Shown here: positions 44,969 to 55,096 of the stretch, piece by piece | Layout: each line of letters starts with the position of its first letter | How positions within the stretch are numbered: position 1 is the stretch's first letter | Source of the DNA: Bacteroides sp. | GTDB taxonomy: Bacteria > Bacteroidota > Bacteroidia > Bacteroidales > Muribaculaceae | Length of the DNA stretch: 64,000 nucleotides | NCBI GenBank assembly: GCA_014802445.1 | Contig: JAAVCF010000012.1 | Location: 26,665-90,664 of the forward strand | Direction of reading: 5' to 3' | Made by a program: the position numbers and the translations under genes | The notes under the pieces: generated by a model | The model's input: the letters and a program-made list of their open reading frames with translations, nothing else | Database searches by the model: none | Told to the model about the DNA's origin: nothing

Positions 44969-45283
44969 TCATTTTTTGGATGCACGGCGGGGGTTGGCGG
45001 GAAACCACCCTTTGGCCACACGCTCTTCCTGCTCAAACACCTCCTTGATTGACCAGAAGGATGAGAAGCTGAACACCCCCAGAAGGGATGACCAGAGAAC
45101 GTCGGCCACCCACACGGAGGCGCCGAGAGTGATGATGCCAACAATGAGGAAGGCCTTCCAGCAGCCTGTGCCGAAATAATACTCGCCCTTGATTACGAGC
45201 GGATGGAACAGTCCGATGATGAGGAACGTGCAGATGCCTATCACCGGGCCTAACAGATGGTAATGAGCAAGAAAATCAGTCAT
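44969..45283 (-). CDS. DUF4491 family membrane protein
   Basis: The 104-residue protein has three membrane helices (about 10-30, 43-63 and 65-82) and ends EEVFEQEERVAKGWFPANPR-like (KEVFEQEERVAKGWFPANP), the hallmark of DUF4491, a small Bacteroidales/Firmicutes family of unknown function. HYHLLGPVIGICTFLIIGLF and HPLVIKGEYYFGTGCWKAFL are also typical. It is the first gene of a short operon with hypB. No role is assigned. Confidence 0.9.
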   Translation of the reverse strand: MTDFLAHYHLLGPVIGICTFLIIGLFHPLVIKGEYYFGTGCWKAFLIVGIITLGASVWVADVLWSSLLGVFSFSSFWSIKEVFEQEERVAKGWFPANPRRASKK

Positions 45284-45303
45284 AAAACAGAGATATCAGG
45301 CTG

Positions 45304-45334
45304 CAAAGATAGCAGGTTTTGGCATAAAAGGCAA
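45304..45334 (-). promoter_or_regulatory. Promoter of the DUF4491-hypB operon
   Basis: On the minus strand TTG (45334-45332), a 20-bp spacer and TATCTTTG (45311-45304) match the Bacteroidetes consensus. The ATG at 45283 is about 20 nt downstream. The -33 box abuts the terminator of the preceding gene. Confidence 0.7.
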
Positions 45335-45366
45335 GCGGGCCGCACCCGGATTGGGGAACGGCCCGC
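45335..45366 (-). terminator. Hairpin terminator after the larger M6 protease gene
   Basis: GCGGGCCG (45335-45342) and CGGCCCGC (45359-45366) form a strong 8-bp stem. Downstream on the minus strand is TTGCCTTTTATG, a broken T-tract. Confidence 0.6.
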
Positions 45367-45400
45367 CGCAGAATGAGGGAATCAAAAAGATGCAGAGGGA

Positions 45401-48283
45401 TTATTTCACCACAACCTTGCGGGCGGTGAGACCGTCGGTGACGATGTAGACACCGCCGGCGGGCACAGTAAAGCTTGAGGCCTCGGTGACCACGGCAGAG
45501 CCGGCGGCATTGGCCACGGTGACAGCTCCGGCAGCACCGGAGATGAGGAGGGTGTGGCCTGACACGCTCACCTTGAGGTCAGAAGCAGCGGCGGCGCCGA
45601 TGGTTTCAATGGCGGCGGTGTTGATTTCAAGCTCTACGGACTTCTCGGCCGAGGGACGCGACACGGTGTTGTCGGCCTTCACGCCCTTGACGGTGTAGAA
45701 GAACGTGGTGGTCTCCTGGCCGGCACGGACGGCTGCGGCCATGGCGGGAGTGGCATTGAAGGCGGAGAGGTCAACAGCATATTCGGTGACATTGCCGGTG
45801 AGGTGGTCAACGTAGCCGGTGGGGACGTTGACATATTCGCCGCCCCACATCACGTTGACATCGTCGAGAGCCAGCGAGGCGGCCTCGTCAGAGCGGGTGA
45901 AGGTGAAGCGCAGCTGGTTGACACCGGCGGGGATGTCGGTAACCTCATAAATCTGACCGCCTGACTTGTTGCTGACGTCGATGGTGGTGATAGGCACCCA
46001 GATGCCGTCGACATTGCCGGTGACGATTACAGAAGCGGTGTTTGACTTGGAGGCGCGTGACCAGAAATTGCAGCTTCGCACGGGAGCGGCGTAGCGGGGA
46101 GTCTGGAGATACTGCTGCTCGGCGGTGAAGCGGAGCGCGGGGGCAGAGATGCCGCTGTTGGTGGAGCTGGTGTAGGCATACTCGGAGTTGGTGAGCCATC
46201 CCACGGGGAGATTGTCGATGCCGTCGGTGAAGTCAAGGTTTGACACATTGGCTTCGCCCTGCTCCTTGAAGTATACGTTGAGCATATAGTCAACGGCGTC
46301 CTCCATAGGCTGCCACTTGGCAATGAAGGTGGTGGCGGTGCTCACCTCGGGCTCCTCGGCCACGGGGCGCATATTGTCGAAGGTGCTGTCGGCAGTGGTG
46401 ACAGAGAGCTCTGCCGAGGGGTCGGAGATGTCATAGTCACTTGCGGCCCACACGGTTACCTTATACTCTGTGAGAGGCATGAGGCCGGCCACTTCAAGCG
46501 AGTTGGCGGGGCCGTTGCTGAAGTTGTTATAAGCCTCAACAACGCCGTCGGGGCCGGTGATGGTGACAATGTAGTCATTGGCAGCCTCCAGGGGAGCCCA
46601 TGAGAGGGTGAAGCCGGTGTGGTGAACATCGGAAGCCTGAGGGGTGACGGCGGGGATGAGGTTGGTGCCGCCATTCACGGTGACGATGATGTAGCCATCC
46701 TCGGTTTCCTGAATGTCAGTGAGGGGCATGCCCGTGTTCACTCCGGCCCAAGAGCGCATGGAGGGCTGAGTGTAGTCAGTGAAATCGGTCACGCCCGCGG
46801 TGCCGGGGAAAGTGTCGCCGGCGCGGTTGCTGGGGTAAGGACGGTTGTCGGCCTCCTCGATGTCGACGCGCTGATGGTCAGCTACGTTGTTGACCACATT
46901 GCTGTACCATGCGTTCTGGTCATAGTCAATGTGCCACACGAGCATGCCGTGGCCGGGGATGAAAGCGTCCCAGCCGGTCTGCTGGCGGTTTTCGATGAGG
47001 AAGAACTCGCCTGACTTGGAGGTGGGGATGAGGCAGGCGGTGTTTGACTGAGCGGGCTGCAGGCGCAGGCGCTGAGGCTTGGTGAGCTTGCGGGGCTCCA
47101 TCCAGCCGAGGGCGTAGCGCTCAAAGGCGCTGAACAGCGGCGGGGTGCAGCTGTTGTTGTTGTAGCTGCCGCGGTCCATAACATCGTAGGTGTCAGGAGT
47201 GAAGCTGGCCGACTGGCTGACAGTGTTGTAAAGGTCAGGAAGACCGAGGATGTGGCCGAACTCATGGCAGAATGTGCCGATGCCGTCGGGACGGTCAGTC
47301 AGGGCAAACCATTCGTTGGTACAGCCGTAGTGCTCCAGGCGCACACCGTCAAACACATAGCTGGTGATGTCGCCGTCGCCGTTTGCCTCAGCCAGCGGTG
47401 CAGCGTACGAGAGGTCCCATGAGTGGGGCCACAGAGTGTCGCCGCCGCCACCGGAGTTCTCGCCGTAGCCGGCATAGAAGATGAACACGTTGTCGATATA
47501 GCCGTCGCCGTCGCGGTCATAATCCTTGAAGTTCACCTGGTCATCAATGAGCTTGCAGGCGTCGATGGGGAGCATGTAGGCACGCTTGTCGTTGCGGGTG
47601 CCCACACGTTCACCATAGTCCTTCATGGTGCCGGGGAGGGTTACGGGGCCAACCACGTCAAACTCGGGGTCGAACTGGCCGTGGCTGTTCTCGCGATACC
47701 ACTGGGCGGCAGAGCCCTGACCGCCCCACTCATTGAAGCCGTCCTCGTTGAGCATGCGGTGGAAATAATCGGAGGGGTTGCTGAGCTTGAACTTCTGGTC
47801 AGTGAACTCCACGAGGACCACCAGCGCCTTCTGCTTGCCGAAAGCGGGGAAATTACGCTTGGGGAAGAGGCCGATGGCATTAGAGGGGCCGTTGGGGGCC
47901 ATGGGGCGGGTGAGCGCCTGAGAGCGGGTGAGGTCAGTGAGCTTGCGCACGGCGGGGAGCACACGACCGTTCATGTCGATGGACGAGAGGAAGTTACGCA
48001 CTGACTCAGAGCGGTCAGCGGGAGTGGAGGCAAGGAACTTCGAAGCCACGATAGAGCCGGAAGCGTCCACATCGGCATAGTAATAGCCGCGGTTCTTCTC
48101 GGTGAGCAGATAACCGTCCTCGGAGAACATTGCCGAAGCGTGGTCATCACCCTCTATCCTGACCATAATCGTGGAGCCGTCAGGCTGAGTCATCGGAATC
48201 AGGCCGGGATAAGACGGCACGGCATAAGCGACCGGGACAGCCAGCAGAGATGCCGCAAGAAAAAGTGATTTGATGGTATTCAT
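45401..48283 (-). CDS. Large M6-family metalloprotease with FN3 domain, surface-sorted
   Basis: The 960-residue protein has a signal peptide (about 1-21), a propeptide-like region, and an M6 protease domain (about 150-480) with GTFCHEFGHILGLPDLYN (HExxH at 340-344) and YDVMDRGSYNN. DYDRDGDGYIDNVFIFYAGY looks like a calcium-binding segment. A fibronectin-type-III domain follows (about 545-635), then a jelly-roll domain (about 665-830, CNFWSRASKSNTASV) and a C-terminal type IX-like module ending ARKVVVK. It is a paralogue of the protease at 39991, sharing the N-terminal PDG...EGDDH layout, but with about 430 extra residues. An extracellular protein substrate is likely. Confidence 0.91.
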   Translation of the reverse strand: MNTIKSLFLAASLLAVPVAYAVPSYPGLIPMTQPDGSTIMVRIEGDDHASAMFSEDGYLLTEKNRGYYYADVDASGSIVASKFLASTPADRSESVRNFLSSIDMNGRVLPAVRKLTDLTRSQALTRPMAPNGPSNAIGLFPKRNFPAFGKQKALVVLVEFTDQKFKLSNPSDYFHRMLNEDGFNEWGGQGSAAQWYRENSHGQFDPEFDVVGPVTLPGTMKDYGERVGTRNDKRAYMLPIDACKLIDDQVNFKDYDRDGDGYIDNVFIFYAGYGENSGGGGDTLWPHSWDLSYAAPLAEANGDGDITSYVFDGVRLEHYGCTNEWFALTDRPDGIGTFCHEFGHILGLPDLYNTVSQSASFTPDTYDVMDRGSYNNNSCTPPLFSAFERYALGWMEPRKLTKPQRLRLQPAQSNTACLIPTSKSGEFFLIENRQQTGWDAFIPGHGMLVWHIDYDQNAWYSNVVNNVADHQRVDIEEADNRPYPSNRAGDTFPGTAGVTDFTDYTQPSMRSWAGVNTGMPLTDIQETEDGYIIVTVNGGTNLIPAVTPQASDVHHTGFTLSWAPLEAANDYIVTITGPDGVVEAYNNFSNGPANSLEVAGLMPLTEYKVTVWAASDYDISDPSAELSVTTADSTFDNMRPVAEEPEVSTATTFIAKWQPMEDAVDYMLNVYFKEQGEANVSNLDFTDGIDNLPVGWLTNSEYAYTSSTNSGISAPALRFTAEQQYLQTPRYAAPVRSCNFWSRASKSNTASVIVTGNVDGIWVPITTIDVSNKSGGQIYEVTDIPAGVNQLRFTFTRSDEAASLALDDVNVMWGGEYVNVPTGYVDHLTGNVTEYAVDLSAFNATPAMAAAVRAGQETTTFFYTVKGVKADNTVSRPSAEKSVELEINTAAIETIGAAAASDLKVSVSGHTLLISGAAGAVTVANAAGSAVVTEASSFTVPAGGVYIVTDGLTARKVVVK

Positions 48284-48341
48284 ATATGTTTATTCGAATA
48301 AATGTCTGTCAATATCCTTTATAAAACGGTGGCGGACAGCG

Positions 48342-48349
48342 CAAAATTA
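48342..48349 (-). promoter_or_regulatory. Possible -7 box of the larger M6 protease gene
   Basis: TAATTTTG on the minus strand lies about 58 bp before the ATG at 48283. A TTTTG occurs 13 bp further upstream, which is too close for the usual -33. Confidence 0.35.
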
Positions 48350-48505
48350 CACATATATATGACAAAACTGCTAAAAATGACGCCAAAAGCATGGAATTTC
48401 ACACCTTTTAACAGCATTTTTCATTTTGGCCGCAGTCAACCGAAGCGGCCTCACGGGCGTTATATAAGCAGACATTAGAGAATTCACCTCACGTTTCAAA
48501 ACATT

Positions 48506-49834
48506 ATGATTCCTTGCGAAATAATCCCTTCACACACCGTAGCGGTGTGGATGATGCGCCACATTAACCAATTGCTCGGGTGGGTGGGGCTGCAGAACAA
48601 TATGCTTGCCATACAGATTGTGTATGTAGCCGCAGTGGTAGCCGCCGGCTATCTGTTGGGTATGGTTGTAAGGCTCGCCGTGGTGTATGCGGCCAGAAAA
48701 GTGGTGCATGTGCGCCATAGCACTATGGCTCAGGAGATTCTGAACCAGCATGTGCTTGAACATTGCAGCCACGTGATTCCGCCGCTGGTGATTATGGCCC
48801 TGATTCCGATAGCGCTGAGCTCATCGCCGCTGTCCACATGGCTGATGCGCATTGTGGTGGTTTACACCATCATCACCTTTGTTATAGCCATCAACGCCAT
48901 CCTGAAGCTGATATGGAACAGATATAACGAGCACGACAACACGCGCAACCTCCCGCTGAAAGGCATCCTCATCACCGTGGAGGGCATCCTCTGGCTGATA
49001 GCATTGATTATAGCGGTGTCAGTGATTGTTGACAAATCACCCACCACCCTCCTTGCCGGCCTTGGCGCCTTTGCGGCGGCCCTAATGCTGATTTTCAAGG
49101 ACAGCATCCTCGGCTTCACCGCCGGGATTCAGCTGGCGCTGAATGATATGGTGCATGTGGGCGACTGGATTGTGGTGCCCTCCACTCCGGCCAACGGCAC
49201 GGTAATCGACGTGTCGCTCACCACGGTGAAGATTCAGAACTTCGACAACACCATCATCACCTGTCCCCCTTACACGCTGGTTTCCACCTCGTTTCAAAAC
49301 TGGCGCGGCATGACACAGTCAGGCTGCCGACGCATAGCCCGCAACGTTATCTTTGAATTCTCGTCGGTGAAACCTGTCACTCAGGACCAGGTGAGCGCCA
49401 TTGCCGAGAAGCTGCCGCTGCTGCAAGGCTTCGTCAAGCAGGCACAGCCCACCCCGACGTTCGATCCCGGCACGGCGGTGGTGAACGGCACCATCGACAC
49501 CAATCTGGGTCTGTTTCGCGCTTACATGTGTCAGTACATCCTGACCCAGCCGCAGTTTAACCACGATGCCCAGGTGCTTGTCAGGGTGATGGACCCCTCC
49601 AACTACGGCATGACGGTGCAGATTTACTGCTTCACAGCCACCACGGCCTGGACCGCCTATGAGGCCATCCAGAGCGCTCTGTTTGAGCACATCACGGCCA
49701 TTGCACCGATATTCGGCCTTGTGATTTACAACTCGCCTTCGTCCACTGACATTGACCAGATTCAGGTGTTGGACGAGAACGGGATGCCCGCCCGAGTGGC
49801 AGCTCCCGCCGTCAGTGAAGGCCCCAAAGAGTAA
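48506..49834 (+). CDS. MscS-family mechanosensitive channel (YbdG-like)
   Basis: The 442-residue inner-membrane protein has about five N-terminal membrane helices (about 36-60, 90-112, 114-138, 156-178 and 184-202) and an MscS core with TTLLAGLGAFAAALMLIFKD as the pore-lining helix, then the beta domain (VHVGDWIVVPSTPANGTVID, FDNTIITCPPYTLVS, FQNWRG). The FQNWRGM and length point to the YbdG/MscM-type branch, which opens under membrane tension and releases solutes on osmotic down-shock. The start could also be at the Met codons 15-16 residues later. It is monocistronic, with its own terminator. Confidence 0.93.
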   Translation: MIPCEIIPSHTVAVWMMRHINQLLGWVGLQNNMLAIQIVYVAAVVAAGYLLGMVVRLAVVYAARKVVHVRHSTMAQEILNQHVLEHCSHVIPPLVIMALIPIALSSSPLSTWLMRIVVVYTIITFVIAINAILKLIWNRYNEHDNTRNLPLKGILITVEGILWLIALIIAVSVIVDKSPTTLLAGLGAFAAALMLIFKDSILGFTAGIQLALNDMVHVGDWIVVPSTPANGTVIDVSLTTVKIQNFDNTIITCPPYTLVSTSFQNWRGMTQSGCRRIARNVIFEFSSVKPVTQDQVSAIAEKLPLLQGFVKQAQPTPTFDPGTAVVNGTIDTNLGLFRAYMCQYILTQPQFNHDAQVLVRVMDPSNYGMTVQIYCFTATTAWTAYEAIQSALFEHITAIAPIFGLVIYNSPSSTDIDQIQVLDENGMPARVAAPAVSEGPKE

Positions 49835-49861
49835 ACAAAAACACACACATAACAACGCAGA

Positions 49862-49905
49862 GCGCGCCGCGAGGCTTCATCGTGAAGCAATCGCGGCGCG
49901 CTTTA
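49862..49905 (+). terminator. Intrinsic terminator after the mechanosensitive channel
   Basis: Perfect 11-bp outer arms (GCGCGCCGCGA and TCGCGGCGCGC) with an inner 6-bp stem (GCTTCA/TGAAGC) are followed by TTTAT. It separates the convergent ettA gene. Confidence 0.85.
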
Positions 49906-49923
49906 TATTGGCTTAGCGGGGGA

Positions 49924-51594
<1,671 letters not shown>

Positions 51595-51619
51595 ATTAAT
51601 GTGGAATTATTGTTCATGG

Positions 51620-52195
51620 TCAGCGGCGGCCCTTCTTTGCCGTGGGCGCATAGCGTGCGGGATAGTCGCAGCGGGTTTTGCCGTCGAGAATGTTGCGGAG
51701 CTTGCCGCGGATGAGCTGCTTGCGGATGCCTGACAGATGGTCAATGTAGAGCTGGCCCTCAAGGTGGTCACACTCATGCTGCACCACACGTGCCAGGAAG
51801 CCATCCATCACCTCCTCCTGAGGATTCATGTCGGCGTCAAGCCAGGTGAGGCGGATGTGTTCCACACGCTTCACGTCCTCGCTCAGGCCGGGCACGCTCA
51901 GGCACCCCTCGGCGCGGCTTATCTCCTCGCCGTCAAGCACCTCCACCCGGGGGTTAATCAGCGTCATCTTCCGTCCCTTGCATTCGGGGAAGGAGTCGCC
52001 CAGCGGGTCGGCGTCGATAACCACCAGGCGGATGTTGCGGCCAATCTGCGGCGCGGCAAGGCCCACACCCTCCGAGGCATACATGGTTTCATACATATCT
52101 TCGATGAGCGTTTTCAGCTCGGGATAGTCGGGAGTCACATCTTCACACTCTTTTCTGAGCACGGGATGACCGTAGAGATATACGGGAAGTTTCAT
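51620..52195 (-). CDS. def: Peptide deformylase
   Basis: Def removes the formyl group from the N-terminal methionine of new proteins. The 191-residue protein has all three motifs: GVGLAAPQIG, EGCLSVPG (metal-binding Cys) and QHECDHLEG (two metal His and catalytic Glu). It lies 35 bp after ruvX and 25 bp before ettA, a translation-related operon. Confidence 0.97.
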   Translation of the reverse strand: MKLPVYLYGHPVLRKECEDVTPDYPELKTLIEDMYETMYASEGVGLAAPQIGRNIRLVVIDADPLGDSFPECKGRKMTLINPRVEVLDGEEISRAEGCLSVPGLSEDVKRVEHIRLTWLDADMNPQEEVMDGFLARVVQHECDHLEGQLYIDHLSGIRKQLIRGKLRNILDGKTRCDYPARYAPTAKKGRR

Positions 52196-52230
52196 ATTTA
52201 GCTTTGTGAACGGTTACAAATTGCGGAGCC

Positions 52231-52686
52231 TCAACTGCCTTGGGCAGCGGGCGGAGCAAGGCAATCGTCGGCATAACGGTTGCTCTGCAGATAATCGTTG
52301 AGGATGATTGCGGCGGCCATAGTGTCAACGGTGGCCTTGTCGCGGCGGTCACTCTTCTTCATGCCTGAATCGAGCATGGCGCGGTGGGCCAGCACGGAGG
52401 TGAAGCGTTCGTCGAACCACACCACCCTCACCCCGGGGAGCTCCTTGCGGAGGCGGCGGATGCCCGGTTCAATCCAGCGCATCGACTCACTGTCGCGCCC
52501 CCGCATGTCACGCGGAAGGCCCACAACAATCCAGTCAACCGGCTCGGCGGCCATGTAGGCCTTCACCCACTCGGTGAGCTTGGCCGAGGGCACTGTGGTG
52601 AGCCCGGTGGCCACAATGCGCAGCACATCCGTCACGGCAATGCCGCAACGCCTGCGTCCGTAGTCAATGGCCAGCAATCGTCCCAT
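52231..52686 (-). CDS. ruvX: RuvX/YqgF-type RNase H fold nuclease
   Basis: The 151-residue protein is the YqgF family member that processes pre-16S rRNA ends and was proposed as an alternative Holliday-junction resolvase. LLAIDYGRRRCGIAVTD carries the first catalytic Asp, VVGLPRDMRG and VWFDERFTSV the middle strands with Glu, and DKATVDTMAAAIILNDYL the last Asp. The ATG at 52686 is chosen because the -7 box TAACTTTG ends 6 bp upstream. First gene of the operon with def and ettA. Confidence 0.93.
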   Translation of the reverse strand: MGRLLAIDYGRRRCGIAVTDVLRIVATGLTTVPSAKLTEWVKAYMAAEPVDWIVVGLPRDMRGRDSESMRWIEPGIRRLRKELPGVRVVWFDERFTSVLAHRAMLDSGMKKSDRRDKATVDTMAAAIILNDYLQSNRYADDCLAPPAAQGS

Positions 52687-52692
52687 GGACCG

Positions 52693-52700
52693 CAAAGTTA
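52693..52700 (-). promoter_or_regulatory. -7 box of the ruvX-def-ettA operon
   Basis: TAACTTTG on the minus strand lies 6 bp before the ruvX ATG, implying a very short leader. No clear -33 was found. Confidence 0.5.
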
Positions 52701-52803
52701 CTCAAAATCGCCGAATATTCATATAGTAAGCCGCAGATTAGCCGCCCCGCTGCCCCCGCGGCGCCATCCTGACACGCAATCCGCTCAGGATAATGTCAAA
52801 AAT

Positions 52804-52834
52804 TTTGCTGTTTCAAGTTTAATATGTATTTTTG
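52804..52834 (+). promoter_or_regulatory. Promoter of the TlpA-DUF6029-Omp28 operon
   Basis: TTTG (52804-52807), a 19-bp spacer and TATTTTTG (52827-52834) are a full consensus Bacteroidetes promoter. The leader to the ATG at 52895 is about 55 nt. The box position excludes the longer open frame starting at 52832. Confidence 0.78.
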
Positions 52835-52894
52835 GGCGTTAAACCATTTGACAGGACACCAATCAAAGAAATAAGAACAATAACCAACATCATT

Positions 52895-53392
52895 ATGAAA
52901 CTCATTTCACGCATATTCCTCGTTGCGGCTCTCGCCCTTGCCGGCGGCGCCACCGCTTCAGCTCAGCTTCCTTCAGCCCAGCTCAAGGACCTGTCAGGCA
53001 AGCCTGTTGACACCGCCACTCTGTCGAACGACGGCAAGCCTTTCGTTATCAGCTTCTTCGCCACCTGGTGCAAGCCCTGTCTGCGCGAGCTTAAAGCCAT
53101 CCACGAGGTTTATCCCGACTGGCAGGATGAAACCGGCATGAAACTCATCGCCGTGTCAATTGACGAAGCACAGAACGCCAGCAAGGTGAAGCCTCTGGCC
53201 GACGCCGAAGGCTGGGACTATGAGGTGCTCCTCGACCCCAACAGCGACTTTGCCCGCGCCATGGGCGTGAACAATGTGCCCCACGTGTTTATCATTGACG
53301 GCGAAGGCCGCATCGCCGAGCAGAAGGTGGGCTACACCGACGGCTCTGAGGGCCACCTCATTGAGAAAATCCGCGAACTCGAAAGCAAGTAA
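52895..53392 (+). CDS. Secreted TlpA-like thioredoxin
   Basis: The 165-residue protein has a signal peptide (to about residue 23, SAQ) and a thioredoxin fold of the TlpA/ResA type. The active site is intact (FFATWCKPCLRELKAIHEVY), and NNVPHVFIID holds the cis-proline. It would reduce or exchange disulfides in the periplasm. It leads an operon with a DUF6029 barrel, an Omp28 lipoprotein carrying CVNC, and a sorted protein with paired cysteines, so those downstream products are plausible partners. Contrast with the cysteine-less relative at 22895-24004. Confidence 0.92.
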   Translation: MKLISRIFLVAALALAGGATASAQLPSAQLKDLSGKPVDTATLSNDGKPFVISFFATWCKPCLRELKAIHEVYPDWQDETGMKLIAVSIDEAQNASKVKPLADAEGWDYEVLLDPNSDFARAMGVNNVPHVFIIDGEGRIAEQKVGYTDGSEGHLIEKIRELESK

Positions 53393-53410
53393 ACCATTCC
53401 ATCACCCAAA

Positions 53411-55081
53411 ATGGCGAATGTGAAACCCTTTTTGGCTGCCGGCCTCATGGCCGTTGCAGCCATTTCGCCCGTAAAGGCCGAGCTGCTTGAAAACGCTGCG
53501 GTCCACGGAAGCGTTCAGGCCGACATCCTTTTCCCCGAAGAGGATGAAGCCATCAATACAGGCCTCTATGACGACAAGATTCTCTTTAACTCATATGCCG
53601 ATGTGTCACTCGTGAGCAAATATGTCGACGCCGGTCTGCGCGTTGAGTTCATGAAGTGGCCCCTCCCCGGCTATGAGCCTGACTTTGCAGGCTGGGGCGT
53701 GCCCAATGTCTACATCAAGGCCAAGTGTAAGGGCGTGGAGTTCACCGCCGGTGACTTCTACGAGCAGTTTGGCTCGGGCTTCATCCTCCGCACCTATGAG
53801 GAGCGCTCGCTGGGCATTGACAACTCCATCCGAGGCGGCCGCCTGAAGGTCAACTCCATCAAGGGCCTCCACCTCACCGCCCTGGGCGGCCTCCAGCGCC
53901 GCTACTGGGACTGGAGCAAGCAGTCACAGGTGTATGGCGCCAACGCCGAGGTCTATATCCAGGACTATTCCAAGAGCTTCCGTGACCACGGTGTGGCTTG
54001 GAGCGTGGGCGGTTCATATGTGCTCAAGCATGAGAGCGATGAGGACATCATGGTGCCCGGCACCCAGTATCGCCTAAACATCCCCACCAATGTCAACGCC
54101 TTCGACGCCCGCACCCACTTCCAGAAAGGCAACTGGGGCGTGATGGGTGAAATGGCATGGAAGAGCCAGGACCCTTCGTTTGACAACGGTTACACCTATG
54201 GCAACGGTACGGCCTACATGCTCTCCGGAACCTATTCTCGCTCAGGCATGAGCGCCTTGCTCCAGGCCAAGCGCAGCGAGAACATGGGATTCCGCTCACA
54301 GCGCAGCATCTCGGGAACCTCGGCATGCCTCAACAACATGCCCGCATTCGCCTATCAGCACACCTACGCGCTGGCTGCCATGTATCCCTACGCCACCCAG
54401 ACCGCCGACGGCGAATGGGCCTTCCAGGGATCGTTTGCCTACTCGTTCAAGCGCAAAACCGCCCTGGGCGGCAAGTATGGCACCAAGGTGAAGGTTAACC
54501 TCAGCTACATCAGCGGCCTTGTCCACAAGCAGGCCGAAGGCGGAATTGACGGTAGCATCATGGGCACCGATGGCGAGAAGGCTTACTTCTGGAAGATGGG
54601 CCAGGAAAACTATCATGACTTCAACGTGCAAATCGAGAAACGCCTCAGCCGCTCGTTCATGCTCTCGTTCATGTATATGAATCAGTTCTACAACCAGGCC
54701 GTCATCGAAGGCCACGGCGAGAACGTCAAGAGCAACATCTTCATCCTTGACGGCAACTGGAAAATCGACAAGAAGTTCAACCTCCGCGCCGAGCTCCAGT
54801 ATCTCACCACCCGCCAGGACCTCCACGACTGGGCTTACGGCCTTGTGGAGTTCACATGGAACCCCTGGCTGATGTTCTCGGTTTCCGACATGTGGAACTG
54901 CGGCAACCCCGACGGTGACAAGACACATTATTATATGGCAGGCGTGACCGGCAACTATAAGGCAAACCGCCTCATGGTGAGCTACGGCCGCACCAAGGCC
55001 GGCTTCAACTGCTCCGGCGGTGTGTGTCGCTGGGTGCCCGCCAGCCGCGGCTTCCAGGTTAGTTACAGCTACAACTTCTGA
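53411..55081 (+). CDS. DUF6029-type outer-membrane beta-barrel protein
   Basis: The 556-residue protein has a signal peptide (about 1-23) and a body of alternating amphipathic beta strands rich in Tyr, Trp and Gly (for example GVEFTAGDFYEQFGSGFILR and NWGVMGEMAWKSQD), ending FQVSYSYNF with a terminal Phe, the classical outer-membrane barrel signal. I recognise the overall pattern as DUF6029, a Bacteroidetes family without known function. It starts 18 bp after the thioredoxin gene and stops 15 bp before the Omp28 gene, so the three are tightly linked. Channel, receptor or translocon roles cannot be told apart. Confidence 0.85.
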   Translation: MANVKPFLAAGLMAVAAISPVKAELLENAAVHGSVQADILFPEEDEAINTGLYDDKILFNSYADVSLVSKYVDAGLRVEFMKWPLPGYEPDFAGWGVPNVYIKAKCKGVEFTAGDFYEQFGSGFILRTYEERSLGIDNSIRGGRLKVNSIKGLHLTALGGLQRRYWDWSKQSQVYGANAEVYIQDYSKSFRDHGVAWSVGGSYVLKHESDEDIMVPGTQYRLNIPTNVNAFDARTHFQKGNWGVMGEMAWKSQDPSFDNGYTYGNGTAYMLSGTYSRSGMSALLQAKRSENMGFRSQRSISGTSACLNNMPAFAYQHTYALAAMYPYATQTADGEWAFQGSFAYSFKRKTALGGKYGTKVKVNLSYISGLVHKQAEGGIDGSIMGTDGEKAYFWKMGQENYHDFNVQIEKRLSRSFMLSFMYMNQFYNQAVIEGHGENVKSNIFILDGNWKIDKKFNLRAELQYLTTRQDLHDWAYGLVEFTWNPWLMFSVSDMWNCGNPDGDKTHYYMAGVTGNYKANRLMVSYGRTKAGFNCSGGVCRWVPASRGFQVSYSYNF

Positions 55082-55096
55082 TTCCTTCCCCCAAAC

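Noticed and set aside
49319..49855. Minus-strand open frame of 178 codons
   Set aside because: Antisense to the mechanosensitive channel and spans its terminator region.
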